Positions 1 through 13,038 of a stretch of 64,000 bases of DNA are shown here, piece by piece. A program made the translations under genes and the position numbers. Origin of the DNA: Phoronis australis (Eukaryota > Phoronida > Phoronidae); contig NMRA01000228.1 of NCBI GenBank assembly GCA_002633005.1, positions 431,290-495,289 of the forward strand, in the 5' to 3' direction. The notes below the pieces were generated by a model. It searched no databases and was not told the origin of the DNA. It saw nothing but the letters and a program-made list of their open reading frames with translations. The stretch's first letter is position 1, and each line of letters starts with the position of its first letter.

Positions 1-1199
1 CCGCAGATCACATCTCGGAAATTGCCGATTTGACGGATGACAATGAATGAACAAAATGAAATTAACAACGTCGTTTTACAGCTTGTAAGATTCATAATAA
101 ACGTATTTTGAATATTGCAATGCATGTGTTCCAAAATCTAAATAACTTGGGTCCTATATTTTTGTATTAGTGCGCGCCGAATGAAAGTAATCGTGAGTGT
201 TGCTGTGTTGCAAAATCTCTTATCCTGGGCCGATTTGAAAAATTCAAAGTTGTACTCATATTTGTTTTCGCTCCTCTTTTCAAATATTACAGTAAAAACT
301 ACGTAAAACTCTCTCCATAAAAAGTACAGTCAGCTAGCTAGATTGTAATCAGCTGATCATATCCGCATGAGCGAAGCCAATTATCCTCGCTCGTGACTCG
401 ATGACTAGAGTAGCTTGGCGGCTTCCCTTTGATCGTGAGCCGAGCGCGACTCAGCCAAGGTGGATAAATACGGTCTACTTCAATTTTCCATACCCCGCCG
501 TTTACCTTAACCACTGGGGTTAGAACCAATCTTATGTAGTGGGAATGTTCATAGCATGATGAAGTGTGTTATCAAGCTATAAACACACAAACATTACACT
601 AGGGAATTTGAGAATCCAACCAGTGGACATTGCCAGCTGGGTTTCTGTCGTGCACATCTCAACTTAACCCAGTTTTCTGTTGTGAAAGTGGAGACAGCAT
701 CATGCTGAGCGTTGACTTCCTCTGTGGGTTTGGATGGACTTGCCTGCCATTGTTTTTGCTTATATCTGTGTTACCTTTCAATGAATCTATTTTTAGTGTA
801 AAACAATATCAACAATTTCTATTTGAAGCATCAAAATTGTCCCACATATGGTAAACTTGTGTTAGTTTTAAATCAGAGTCCTCCAGTACGCTGTCCAGAA
901 ACACATGACTCATCAAACAATAACATGAGTCTCCTACCAGTGAATGTAATTGATATAGCCTGAGGGAAATCATTTGAGGACAAACTTTAATAATCTGCCT
1001 GGTGGTGACTTATTTTGCCTAATGAATTGTGAAGGACTTGTTTACCCGGGCGCAAACACAGTCATTAGCATACCCATGGTAATCCGCATGTGCTTACCAC
1101 ACGCACGCACGCGCGTGCACACACACACACACAACACACACACACACACACAAAATTTTGTTTGATTTATTTTTAATTCTTTTTCTTCTGTATCTGTAG
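1..1199 (+). other. intron of the ABCA-like gene (downstream part)
   Basis: No open frame here resembles an ABCA exon, and the next coding exon begins at 1200 with a partial codon. The stretch is therefore read as the 3' part of an intron. It contains the CA-dinucleotide repeat near its acceptor end and otherwise nothing I can support. Confidence 0.6.
1100..1153. repeat. (CA)n microsatellite
   Basis: Alternating CA/ACGC tract with a few interruptions, about 45 bp upstream of the ABCA exon acceptor. Confidence 0.9.
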
Positions 1200-1996
1200 A
1201 TGTATAGGTTCAACACAGCACTTAAAAGATAGATATGGTGGCGGCTATATCTTGGAAGTAAAGGTGGGCAGTTCAGATGATTTTCAAGAGTCCTTAGAGC
1301 ACAACATGTCTCGCTTGCATGAGTTTATCACACAGTTGTTCCCCGATGCTGATAGAGTGGAGTACTTCAGTGATTGGATGACCTACAAAATCCCTCAAAA
1401 ACAGGTCAAGTCTCTTGCAGCCATCTTTGAAGCATTTGAAAATGGCAAGCACAAGTTCAATATTGAGGAGTACAGCTTTAGCCAGTCAACATTAGAACAG
1501 GTAACTGCTGGGACTAATGGCAAATATGTTCTTTCAGGAGTTTTTACATACTTACAAATACATGTAAATTGTACACTTTACAAACTTTTAATAGACCGGT
1601 ATGCAAACAAGGAATGCTGACTTTATTGGTCAGTTTGATGTTGTTTATTCAGAGTAAATTGTGAAATACTGTAGCAGGATATATGGGACACCGCTCAGTG
1701 TGTATTGTTAGTGGTCAGGTACTTGGAATAGTACAACAGTAAATGTCTTTTATTGAAGCTAATACAAACATAATGCTTATTACAACAGTGAGTACTGTGT
1801 AGTGATATTGACTGTATGTAGACAATCACTAAACGTTCAATGTTGGCAAACAAACTGATTCTTGTTGTTGTAGGTGTTTCTCCAGTTTGCTAAACTCCAG
1901 ACAGAAGATCTTGAGGAAGAAGAAAATGCTACGCTGAAACGTCAAGTGAGCTTGTTGAGCTCCAACTCTGCACATGAGATGACCACACAGTTATAA
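1200..1996 (+). CDS. ABCA5: ABCA-family (ABCA5-like) transporter, C-terminal end, 3'-partial gene
   Basis: Two terminal coding exons of an ABC subfamily A lipid transporter, a polytopic membrane protein. Exon 1200-1500 follows a TGTAG acceptor and ends at the donor GTAACT (1501). Exon 1874-1996 follows TTGTTGTAG and ends with TAA at 1994-1996. They join in frame to about 141 residues. The exon opens with CIGSTQHLKDRYGGGY, the segment after the second nucleotide-binding domain. It continues through the C-terminal regulatory domain with YKIP and EEYSFSQSTLEQVF, a highly conserved ABCA signature. An acidic stretch (EDLEEEEN) and a short tail ending MTTQL follow. The SQSTLEQVFL wording and the acidic tail resemble the ABCA5/6/8/9/10 branch more than ABCA1 or ABCA3; that subfamily call is from memory. 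The membrane domains and both ATPase domains lie upstream of position 1. No further exon was found in 1-1199, which reads as intron. Confidence 0.85.
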
Positions 1997-4900
1997 CATT
2001 ACGCCTGAAAATTAGTAGGGCTAAGTTTCAGCTTGTCAGTCTAGTCAGCCGACTCGGCTATAATACATACGTTGCAAATGCACAGTAATTGGTAAAGCTT
2101 GCATTAAGTTAGCATGAATAGAGGACTTTAATGCCCACATAGGTGATGCAATTAAAGTAGACCGCCTACACATTAGAGAGGCTCAGTGTCAAGCAAGCGT
2201 GTCAGACCAGTCTGCTAAATCATCTATAACTATAATTGCAGATTATTAATGCACTTAGGTGGCCATGAATTAAGCAAGCCTCTCTACTTAAGCTCCACAA
2301 GTTGCACTGTTAATCAATTACTGCATGTCTGTGTTAAGTCTATTCAACTCAAACTCCTCACCTGGACCCATGCTTATATCTCCAACTCAGACTCAATATT
2401 TAACCAATCACATCGCAATATTCGAATACAAATTAGTAAGTTTAGTCAAAATGTACCGTGCCATCTGTCAGTTTTTGTTTCAAGTAAAGATATTAGTATT
2501 GGCCCTCACAAGATAGCCATGATATTGCACCAGTATATCTGTCTCTCACGAATTTTCTCATACCATCTTTTAACATACAGTGCTTGTCCAGGTTTCTACT
2601 CAAAGGTAACCGGGTTGGTTACTTTTTGGGAGCTAAAATTCTGTTGATATGGCCATTCACAAAGGCAGCCTCTTGTAAGAAAGTCTCAGACATGTAAATT
2701 TGAAGTGTGTGCAAAGCTAAGTGTGGACATTAACCCGGTCAAATAAGGTAATATCACCATGTGTAAGTACACACTGAAACAATATAATATGCTACTTATG
2801 TAGTGCATGATTAAATATAGTTATATTTTGTTGCTGCCTTCCATATGTTGATGTGTAATTTGAGCTTGTTCCAGTCAGTGTTAGTTGAGCACTTTGATAG
2901 TGCAGGTTTGACATTGATGGAAACTTCATGTGGAAAAGAGACACATAACATATGGTGTGCTGTGTCTTATCTTTGTTTAGAAATGTTATGTAAAGAGTCT
3001 TGAAACTGCAGTTGGAATGACAAGACTGGGGTTTTGTTACTGTTTTCATTAATATATGAGCATTTCACTAAACTGCATGTGTCGCTGCACCCCACCACAA
3101 ATTTGATTATTAGAATTAAATCTGACGAAAAGTCGCCTTGTTGAATGTTGAATTTCTTCTAGAAATCAATGTTTTTTGTGTTTCTTAAACAGTGTTGATT
3201 GGGTAACTCTAGTGAAAGACTATTGGGAGTTATCTGAGCAGCTGCTTGTGGTTTGAGATCACCATCGTGCAGTAGTCGTTTTGTTGAGCCTACAGGGCTT
3301 GGAATTTTCCGCTTTTAGGATTTTTTCTATCACACAAGCCTATTAATTATGGAACTATACATCACCTGAAAAATTTTCCTCTTTTGTCATTGGTCATTCA
3401 AAGCCCTGAGCCTAGGAGCCACTGGACAATAGTGTTTTGGTATCACATGCCTAACTCTACCAGAGGACAGCACACTAGGCTTGAGTAGTAATTAAGATTT
3501 TATTGCCCTCTGGCCCTTGTTGACCTCTCACTCAAAACTCCGAAACTCTCAGAAGGTGCATTGTTTTACTAACGTATGATTAATGAGGTCTGCATTGAAC
3601 TCATGTGTCCCTCCCAGAGGGTCATCTGGCTAACAGTCTGTTGTGTGGCCAATAATAACATAAGTGAGTTGAAAATTTGAAATCGAATCTCGAAAGTCAA
3701 TACAGACCGGTGGTAGAGGTGTGGTTTTTGTCATTTGTCAATTCATTCCAGAAATTTTAAACCACGTTACAGCTATTTGCTCAATTAGAATAAGATCTAG
3801 TTTCCAACTGTTTTTGTGAAAAAAACAACCCCTAGTTTGTGTGATGTCAAGAATCAGAGTTAAAAGCTACATTAAAGGTTACTTTTCTGCATTCTTTGAT
3901 CAGCCCTTCACTTACGGAACAACAGGAGTTGAAATTAGCCCCTGGTGTATCTCTTTTTTATGTCAATGCTAGCCCATCATTCTTTGTTTTCTGTGAACTG
4001 GGTCAGTTTTCTACTCATTCATTTTGTAACCTCTTATTGCCTGGTGGCATAGTGCCTAAATCATAGAAATTCTATGCAAAGTCTGCAAACATTTTTAATT
4101 TTTAAAATTTTCGGGGCTATCATTTAGGACTATGAAATTGAAGTTTTTATGGACCCATAATTTCAGTAAAAAAGTCTGAAATTGTGCAATGGCCATTTTA
4201 AGCAGTCAGATGTCCAGAGTGTGCGAGAGTTTATTGGTCCTAGAACTGTATGTGTGACAGGATACCATACTATTCTTTTATAATTCCCTCTGCCAGGAAA
4301 TTGATTTTTGTGACTAAACCGATTTTAGGCTATTTTAGAAACAATTGTGACTAATGATTAGATAAGTCATCAGTAATTACTGATTGTACTAGACATGCTT
4401 GATTTATTGTGGATATGTTGAACAAACCATCTCTTAGAAAAGGTCATAAATTGTATGTCAGCAATTTGGCATCACAAAGTTGGTTGTTTGTAAATGTTTG
4501 TTTTGTTTTTGTACTGTAGTTGTTATCCAGTTTTGATTTCATAAAATTATATGTTGCAATTGATGACAGCAATTTGATTCTGTATTTTGACACCTGTTAT
4601 CAAAAGGTAATCAATTTGTTGCTGTACTACTTAGCTTAGTGCGTGCTGGAGTTGTATTCCTTGAGCAGTATATTGTTGTATTTGTACTGAAACACTTTGT
4701 TCATCTAAAGCATTCCTTTTTGATTCATATCTTTAGACATTCGTGGTTTTACTCTTTAATGTTCCTAGTCCCATTGATGATTTTTATGTTGAGCATTTCT
4801 TCTCTATAGTTATTTGTTTAACTGGGGTGATATTGATATATCTGTGACAGTAGGAAATGGAAAATGTGATCTTTTTATATGTAATGTAAGTTGTGTAAAG

Positions 4901-5185
4901 AGTGTTGAAATTGAATTGATGTTATTTACTCAGACAAACTTCTATGATTTTACTAAAAGTTATTCTGTGTTATTTACTGGTCATTTTTGTCTTCAGGCGA
5001 CATATTTTGTATTCAAACTATTTTCATATCGTTCAGCGGTTTTTCATGCCTGTATAGATTAGTGGCGCATTTGTGTCCGCTTAGTAATAATTAGAGTTGT
5101 GATTTTTGTTGGAAATAATCTCGGTCGTTTGTAAATTATTCAGTAAGACCAATAAATGTTGATGCTGGACACTATTGGTTTTGAG
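1997..5185 (+). other. candidate long 3' UTR of the ABCA-like gene
   Basis: A T-rich stretch without convincing coding potential follows the ABCA stop codon. The first well-placed AATAAA followed by GT-rich sequence is at 5151-5156, so the transcript could run to about 5180. No splice or transcript evidence is available, and an earlier cleavage site is equally possible. Confidence 0.35.
5151..5156 (+). terminator. candidate polyadenylation signal AATAAA
   Basis: AATAAA followed within 30 bp by GT-rich sequence (TGTTGATGCTGG, then TTGGTTTTGAG). It is on the coding strand of the ABCA-like gene. Confidence 0.4.
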
Positions 5186-6029
5186 AGTTCTAAAGCCGCA
5201 GAAGTCAGCATTAAAATTTCCAGAAGTCCTGTCTTAATAGATAAAAAGTTTGTTTTGTTTGGAAACGTGCGGTGTGCAATATCGCGACTTGGATACATGG
5301 CAGTCTAGCGGATAAGTGCAATGTACCTCTTTTTTGACTTTACTTTGCGTCAAGAGTTGAACGCACTTCTTGTAAGGAACATACCGAGTCTTATTGGCAA
5401 GAATGTGCTCTGATTGACTGAATCAAAATTTATTTTCTTCGACGCAACATGGGTACAGTTTTGCCATGCAAAAACGAAAAATGAATTAAGCCACTGTGCC
5501 TTGATCATAAAATCGACCTCGTAATATTCGTTACAGTTATAGAACTTAAGTTCCGTTAAGGAACTTCCCTTACCAACCAAACATCGAAGCTATTAGCGAC
5601 TCAAGGACACGATTCAGAGTATACCGGGGTTTGTCAATCCAAAAACTGCGAAATTTAAAAATGGCGCATGTACGCAAATGCTTTTTACTTGAGTTGCCGG
5701 CTCATTCTAAAATTCATGATAGGATAACTTTTTTAATGCTTTTACTCCTAAAATGTCTTTGATAAGAATTCAATATTAACACCTCTAAACAAAGGCGAAA
5801 TCCCCCAATCAAGTGTTAGCCCCAGTTCAGAGATTAGATCCTCAGTGGGCCCAGATGGCTTCGATCAATAAATCCACTACAATTACTACTGCTACTGCGA
5901 GTGTCTCAACTCTTGGGGCTGGAATCGATAAATAAATGAAATAGCGAAATGAAATTCGTTTCTGTGCAATGCTACAACTTAGTCATACCGGCAACAGTAA
6001 CAAACGCGCGGCTTCGAACATTTTCCCTT

Positions 6030-6058
6030 ATATATGTATGTATGTATATGTATATATT
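6030..6058. repeat. (TATG)n/(TA)n simple repeat
   Basis: Short TATG/TATA tract directly abutting the GPCR stop codon. It would be the first part of that gene's 3' UTR. Confidence 0.8.
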
Positions 6059-9000
6059 AGTAATTTCCCATGGTCTGGGAACGATATCTAATTCTCTGCC
6101 ATAATTTTTTAAATTCAGTTTTAAATTCTTTAGACAAGCTTACATACAGCACTGGATGAATAGCACAAGTTGCTACTAGAAAAAAACTTGATATCGTCTC
6201 CAACTCAGTAACCACTCGAGACTGGTTGTTGCGTGCTATGAAAACCATAATGGGAAGAGGTATCCACACTACGATATTGATCAGTATTATGTACACCGAC
6301 CTCTTGGTGGTAGATCTGTTCATCACGTCGTTCCTATCTACAACTCTGCTGGGTGTCACGGTATCCCGTGCTTTAGGCTGAGGAATTTCGTCATTTACGC
6401 TCTTGGAACATGAAGGGAGAGAAGGCGGTGAAATTTGCGATGACGTACAAGCTGCGCTTCTTGTAAAACATCTGCCTGAGGTTTTATCTTTTCCCCGCTT
6501 AAATTCTGTTGCACCATCTTGAAACAGGCTATAAGGTGACCACAGTGTATCCGAGCAGGACGTAAGTGGATCAATTTTATTGCCACCAAAATGAGAACGC
6601 AAATAAGAGTTTTCTAATCTCGGCAAAGTTGGCAGTGTCGTCGACTCCATGGTCACACTGGTATTTCTTAGCGTGCCGGAAGGAGATGCTGGTAGATACG
6701 TTGAGTCTAATGTGGTCGGTGTCAAGGTGCTATTTGCTCGAACGTTGCGTATAACATGAAGCCTTTTGGTTTTCATTTTGATCGCGTGTTGGCGTACAAA
6801 GACCGAAATCCTAATGTATACGAACACCACAAACGTGAGTGAGACGACACCTAGTGGAGCCATGAAGTAAAGCATTACATTAATTCTGCTTCCAGTTACT
6901 ACTTTCTGCAACATGCATCTCTCGAAGAAAGAGGATCTTGAGCAGGGTATTAGTACGACAGCGAGCGCGCATGACAGACCTACGGGCCACAATGAAGACA
7001 CAGCGAATATGTTCCTCTTCGAAGTCATTTTGAATCTGAAATAGCGTTAAAGTATGGAGCTGTGAATTTAGAGACTTGGCAAACATTACATTTTTATAGG
7101 ACATTGAGAAGGCAGTTACCCAACTGAACAGCGCAGTAAACTTAAGGCAACCATGCCTCAGTCACCTTTTCAACAACTATCGAGGACACTTACAGCGGGA
7201 ACTAACGGGTTGAACAACTAGCTTGGCTCATTTTTCATTGGTAAAAGTTGACATTTAGACAAGGGGCGTAATCTATTCTGTACAATGAGTATAGATAAAC
7301 AAATCGTGATTGTCGAAAAGTCATAAACAGCCTCCAGGCATGTTTTAATTACCTCAGGCTCAACTGTATTAATCAATAATATTAAGATTATGTCATACAG
7401 TTCATGCTTGGCAGTTTTCTGTATCAGTAAATCATATTTAAAATATAATTTACTGAATATTGAACTTAAGTTCACCTCGTCTCTAGTTTTGATGAAACCT
7501 CGTGGCTTAAAAATTAAGCTTTACGTTACATCACAAAGTAGAATTACAGTAACGTCACCAATTCAAACTAGCATAGACACTAAAGCAATATTAGGGTAGT
7601 CTACAATTAAAGTTACTTTTCCGAGTAAGGCGGCTTTTTGAAGCTTATGTGCTTTCACCTGGGCTGTTTAGATAATTAAAACACGAAGTCGCAATATTCC
7701 TTGCTATGATAGTCACCTATCAACAAGAATATTGAAACCATCAGCGAATGAAAAAAGCGCTGCAGAGTTTATTGGGGTTTTCCAACCTAATTACAAAATG
7801 GTGCTGTTCAGTAGTGACCGAGCTGCCGAATGAATCGAATTCCAGATTGGAGGAGCGTGGTAATGTTTTTAACAACCAAAGCGCATCGCTTAAGTCATTA
7901 ACTTTGTGAAATCTAAGCAGGATCGAAATGCAGCTTTAAACATTTAGCTAAATATAAAATAACTTGCCATGAAATCAATTCTCTAGCCATGTTAAACATT
8001 TCGTCACAGCAGTAGTGAACACGCGATCTGCACCCGTTAGAAATTTGCCAAATTTAATGTTTCCATTCTTATAAAGGCCTTTTCACACAACTAAGCTCCA
8101 GTACCAGAGGAGTAAACTGCGAAGCTTATTGAACCTTTCAGACCGGACTACACCGAATTACAATTTGATTGCCTCGAGTCATTGAAGTTGTCGCAAGATA
8201 GCGCCCCGAAAACGTTATTCACTGAGGTGTATTTGCGGTTTTTAGGTATTACAGACGTTTGGATACAAGTGGCATGAAGGGTTTATAGTTGTAGAAAGGT
8301 CGTGACTATTTAAAAGTGTTGTCAAATAATACAAACACGAGAGGCAGCTGCCCAGAACTCCGATGACATCGCAGCTAAAAGTATACCAAAATTTGGAAAC
8401 CCGTTCCAAAGTCTGCCCGCAAACGGGCAAGTAGTGACCTAAGCTTAAATTTTAGCGAATTGCACAACAACTGTTGGAAAAGGACCATCCTGTCCAATCT
8501 GTGACATAAGGAGCTTGAGTTAATAGTTGATTCCTGCCTTTAACTTGGAAGATTGACGTTAATGATGCAATAGCAGGTGACAGAACGAAGATAGGTGGTG
8601 AATCATCAACACAGGGTTTAGTATCCCTTTAACCGTTCATACCCACCGCATCGAGGCGCTGTCAACGCTCCGCTGTTCGAATGGTCAGTTACGCGGAAAC
8701 TCCTCATAACAGGCGACCCGTCGACGGTGGTATGAAAGGCTCTTTAGTCATTATATAATCATATATTTATATAGCCATATTTATCAAATTAAACTTGTTA
8801 AAAAATTTTCACTGTTTATTGTGTAAATATTTCACACTGAATGTACTTAGAACGCACAAAAGATTGCTGCAACTAAAAGGCGAATGCCTTCCTTACGTTA
8901 TATCTACATATTATGTTACGGTAGTAAAACTACATTATTTACAAAGGACTAGAGGCCCACGGTGTATTTAAGGTCCCTTAATTACTAATACTTGAAAAGC

Positions 9001-11769
9001 TATTTGACAAATCCATTGCGTACCTGCACTGCTGGATAAAAATGAGATTGTGTAAACAAGCCAGTTTGTAATCTGGTATCTGATATGAGTAACTTTAGCC
9101 ATCAGTTAGACGTTGAAGAACTACCAAGCCCAGAATATGTTTTTGACATGACATGAACAGTACTGTCACTTACGGTAATGCCAAGTGAAAACTTCAATGC
9201 TTACGAACTGGACTACATTGGTGACAGTGTTTATGGCGATGACGGTGAAGCTCTGGCAGCGGGACAGAGGGAATGAGAGGCTGGACTTTCAGAGTAGCTG
9301 TTACTTCCACGAAATTTATATGAAGTCTATGAACTCGTCGTCTTCCAAAATTCACCGGAAACAAAAGCATTGTTTAATTTTCATTATGCTGCACGTCACC
9401 AGCCAAACGTCGGCTTGCTTGAAATTTCATATTGGGCCTCTCAATCTCGAAAATGTTCCACCGCCAATTTGACTAAATATGTCGATGACGCTGACGATAT
9501 ATTGGCCATGACAAAATCAATATGGCGAAGGTAACGAAAGAGTGACGATAGCATTCAGTAGCTGTCTTGGGGGTATTCTAGCCAAAATCACGTGCTCTCA
9601 TTTAAAGTACACCTCTCGCGCTATCTAGCTAAGTCTTGCTTTTCTGGCGAGGTCCCAACGTTATTGAACTCTACCCTGTTTTCTTCACCCCATTATTCTA
9701 CTCCAAGTCTTACTTTTTCGCAGGCGCAAAATCTCCGCAATGTGCGCGTGTTGATAGATACAAAATGAACACCACGCAGCCCATATCACCACGCTGCCAC
9801 CTACAGTGGGCAGAAAACGTGAAACGACGAGCTTGTCTTGGAGTCTTCCTGGCAACTTCATTAATAATGTTCAGACCTGGCCGCTCCTGAATTGTTGTAC
9901 TCGATTTACAACATTTAAAGCGCCATACCGTATTGTTTAATTTTTACTTGTTAGAATGTTGCTAGTAGCTGATCTACGGGTGGGTTAGAGTAGTTAACCC
10001 CCACAACGAATTACTTCAGTCTGTAATTAAGGAAAAGGGTTTTCTCTCCCATTATTTTGTAATGAGGAGCAGTACACAGGCATATTTAAGGGGGACCCGA
10101 CCACGATTTCCTGTAGGCAGACAATGTGCTGTCGACGTTTTTCTGCTATTGCTCTGAGAGGGATCCACGTGAACAATATTGTAGATCCGCTACTGGAAGC
10201 AGGCCTGTTATTAGCAGATGTACCTGACGTTTGTAAGGCGTCTCAAAAGACAAAAGTGATGATGTTGTCGATAGGGGTGGCAATGACGATGACGAGATGT
10301 TGATGATGTTATGGCGTTAATTGTTGTTTTTAAGGGACAACATTTGTCTCATAAAACAAACACACATTGAACAATAACATCAAACGCAGAAACCGCAAGG
10401 CATCATACCTGGGTTAGAAAATTTACATAATTTATGTAAGTAAATTAAAATCAAATACAAAGAAATATACTTACAGTTGAAACACAATGATGAGAGATTG
10501 ATGATAATTTAAGCGACGTCAGTGTATAAAGGGGACGCAAAGAAGATCAGTCCGAATTACATTTGATAAGCAAAAGAATTATATGTTCATTGGAGCCAAT
10601 TCGTTGCGAAAATCTTCAAAAATTCAATGAGGAAGTCGTTGAAATGGTGGGTACTGTTCTAGATGACATTGGTGATGATGATGATGATGGTGATGGTGGT
10701 GGTGGTGGTGGTGGTGGTGGTGGTGATGATGATTATGGTGATTATGATGATGGTGGTTGTGGTGGTAATGTTGATGATGTTGACGACAATTGTCATCAAG
10801 AAGACGGATATGGTTAGAATCATGATGGTGAGGACACAGTGTTTTCAAGCAGACGGCGATGATGACATATCGATCATGTCAGCTTAAATATGATTACCTT
10901 CAGTTGTGGTACCCTGGGAGTGGGAACAAACATTGAACGCATTTTGTTAATAGATGACGTCAAGAGTTTATTACTTGTTAATATCGTCTGCCGTAAGCTA
11001 ATTTCTGTTTGTCAACGGAGTTGGACAAATTGAGCGAATAACGTGATGCTGTTACTCTACGGCATTTTCCATTGTGTTCAGTTTTAGAAATGTTTTAAAT
11101 TCACAGTTTTCTCACTCCCCCTACTAAACACAGTGGCAGACCTAGGATACCACAAGGGGGCCCAACACTTTATCTCGGGTCCATCGCGTAAAGCACGACT
11201 GCATGCACGCACCGAGCCTGAAATGAAGGAGGGCTAGAGCTTTTGAGAATGTGTGGACCTCCTTGCTGAAATGCAACCGCACGAGTAAAAAAAAATGGGG
11301 ACACGCTTCTTAAACCTTGTTTCGGCAGCTTTGTCAATACCAGGGTCAATTAATAAATTCAATATTTTGGCATAATGGAGTATCACAGTTTATGAACACA
11401 TTGGACTGTTTCCATGACAACTTTTGATACAAAAACATAGTACTAGCACGACAAATTTATAAAATGTTGGTCGAAAAGGTCCATTTTTGCTTGAAAACGC
11501 TGATTTCAAGAAGTTCTTCTGCATAGTTATTTGATAGCATGAAAACAGAGTATACTCGGAACACAGATGCCGATTTCTGTGTAAAGCCTTCTGAAAGTAA
11601 AGAAAACTTTGATCTTACTAAATTCGAACGTCTGAGTCACGGCGTATTGTGTGGCTGAGGAATCGGGCCAGTTTTTTCTCCAAAGAAACATTAAAAGCAC
11701 TTCTGCCTGCTATATTTTTTCTAAAATGATACATAGTGGTGAAGAAATGTACATAGTAAATCTCTACGC

Positions 11770-11813
<44 letters not shown>

Positions 11814-13038
11814 AATGCTATCCAGGACCTGTGTGATTACTGTCTTCTGAGACTCCTAGCCCATAAAATACGCTGTTGACTCTACATTCATCGCATTACA
11901 CTTCAGACGTTTTCGACTACAGTTCATGTTATATGCAATGGGTGATAAAAAGATCTTGCAAACAATTAATGTAGAAAAACTCTATACAATATGCACCGAG
12001 TATCTCTATTGTGATAACAGGACTAGCAATTTATTCATTTTTTTGGAAATTTCATCGTTACTATCACATACTATGAAAATGCTCAACATATACATCGAAA
12101 CGAATGCGACAAACAAGCCAAATTTTATTCAGTCGAGCCCCAACCCATATTTGAGCTAGACTTTCAAGTAACACAATGCACTGTGACTCAAGATGAAACA
12201 GTCAGCAAGCTCCATCTTTATTAATACCCCGAATGCCAGTTTTACAGCATTTGAACACAAGAATAGGCTTGACTGTTTCAATTATTCTATATTTTGTTGC
12301 TGCCACATAAATCTTCAAGAGATTAATAGGAATTTCAATCAAAAAGAGACATTTGCGATCAATGTCTGTACTCGTCGTGCTAATATTCTGTTATTGTTAC
12401 GGAAACAACCCGATTTGTTCACTATTATTCGACACACAATAGTAATTCACCTCCCACAACTTCGTCCCGTTCAGCGAAGGCTCCAATTGGCAGTCATATC
12501 TGGCCGGTTTAGTGTACTAAGTCATGGTTGTGTTAACGCTTAAAGACAACTTACCATTTACCAAAGTGAGGAAGCAGTACATCTATCAAAGCAAGATAAT
12601 TTGATTAAACAAATTAAAGACAAACCAAATTTCCATTTCAAGCACCAGAACTTACTTAGAGTATGGGTGTAGAATAGCTAGGTATTTATCCATTGCCAGT
12701 GCCATGAGGTTGATCAAAATGATGAATTTCGTTAGAAAGTAGAGGAACTCTTGTACTCTGCACGAAATGTTGCCCATTGTGAACCCTGACGGATTGAGGG
12801 CCACTGTTACTACTTCCATCGGTGCCTCGATGGCACAAGTTAGCATATCGACAACACTCAAATTAGTGATGAGCAGATTCGAAGATGTGCGCAGTTGTTT
12901 CTTTTTAATAAAAAAGTAGACTACTAATCCGTTAAACGTTGCTCCAACTATAATCGTGAGTGTGAGAATGGTGCCTAAAATGACTGCCGCCGTTACCGAC
13001 AAAGGTTCAACCTCGGCATAACTATTGTTGTCGCACAT
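6057..13038 (-). CDS. class A (rhodopsin-like) G protein-coupled receptor, two exons, complete
   Basis: Exon 1 runs 13038-12656 (127 codons plus 2 nt) and ends at a perfect GTAAGT donor. Exon 2 runs 7035-6057 after a TTTCAG acceptor. They join in frame (Ser-Lys-Phe-Lys-Met) to about 453 residues with TAA at 6059-6057. Seven hydrophobic segments are visible: TM1 about 18-40 with FNG (N1.50), TM2 with NLSVVD (D2.50), TM3 preceded by GNISC (the disulphide Cys), TM4 about 138-158, TM5 with a central Pro, TM6 about 374-396 and TM7 about 409-430. A Cys in the second extracellular loop could pair with TM3. The third intracellular loop is very long (about 160 residues) and rich in Ser/Thr. Unusual features are DKY instead of DRY, VVWIPLP without the CWxP Cys, and HPVLY instead of NPxxY. 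The intron falls just after the DKY motif. The ligand is unknown and no subfamily could be assigned. Confidence 0.85.
10662..10815. repeat. (GAT)n/(GGT)n imperfect trinucleotide repeat
   Basis: GATGATGATGGTGATGGTGGTGGT-type tract. It translates as poly-Asp/Gly, poly-Met/Val or poly-His depending on frame, so the open frames over it are artefacts of composition. Confidence 0.9.
11131..11300 (+). mobile_element. 5' fragment of a CAGTGGCGGATC-type TIR element
   Basis: Begins CAGTGGCAGACCTAGG and continues with a CACAAGGGGGCCCAACA segment, as do the copies at 24748 and 51154. No matching right terminus was found nearby, so it is a truncated relic within the GPCR intron. Confidence 0.55.
11769..11813. 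repeat. (CAA)n microsatellite
   Basis: An uninterrupted run of about 14 ACA/CAA units. Confidence 0.95.

Larger units (their letters stand above)
7036..12655 (-). other. intron of the GPCR gene
   Basis: A 5.6-kb intron between the two GPCR coding exons. It holds the GAT/GGT and CAA microsatellites and a transposon-end fragment at 11131. Short open frames scattered in it show no recognisable domain. Confidence 0.75.

Noticed and set aside
10563-10887. Open frames rich in Asp/Gly, His or Met/Val
   Set aside because: Three overlapping frames over one GAT/GGT microsatellite; composition only.
12193-12543. 116-codon plus-strand open frame near the GPCR first exon
   Set aside because: No recognisable domain or splice context, and it lies in the intron of the opposite-strand GPCR gene.
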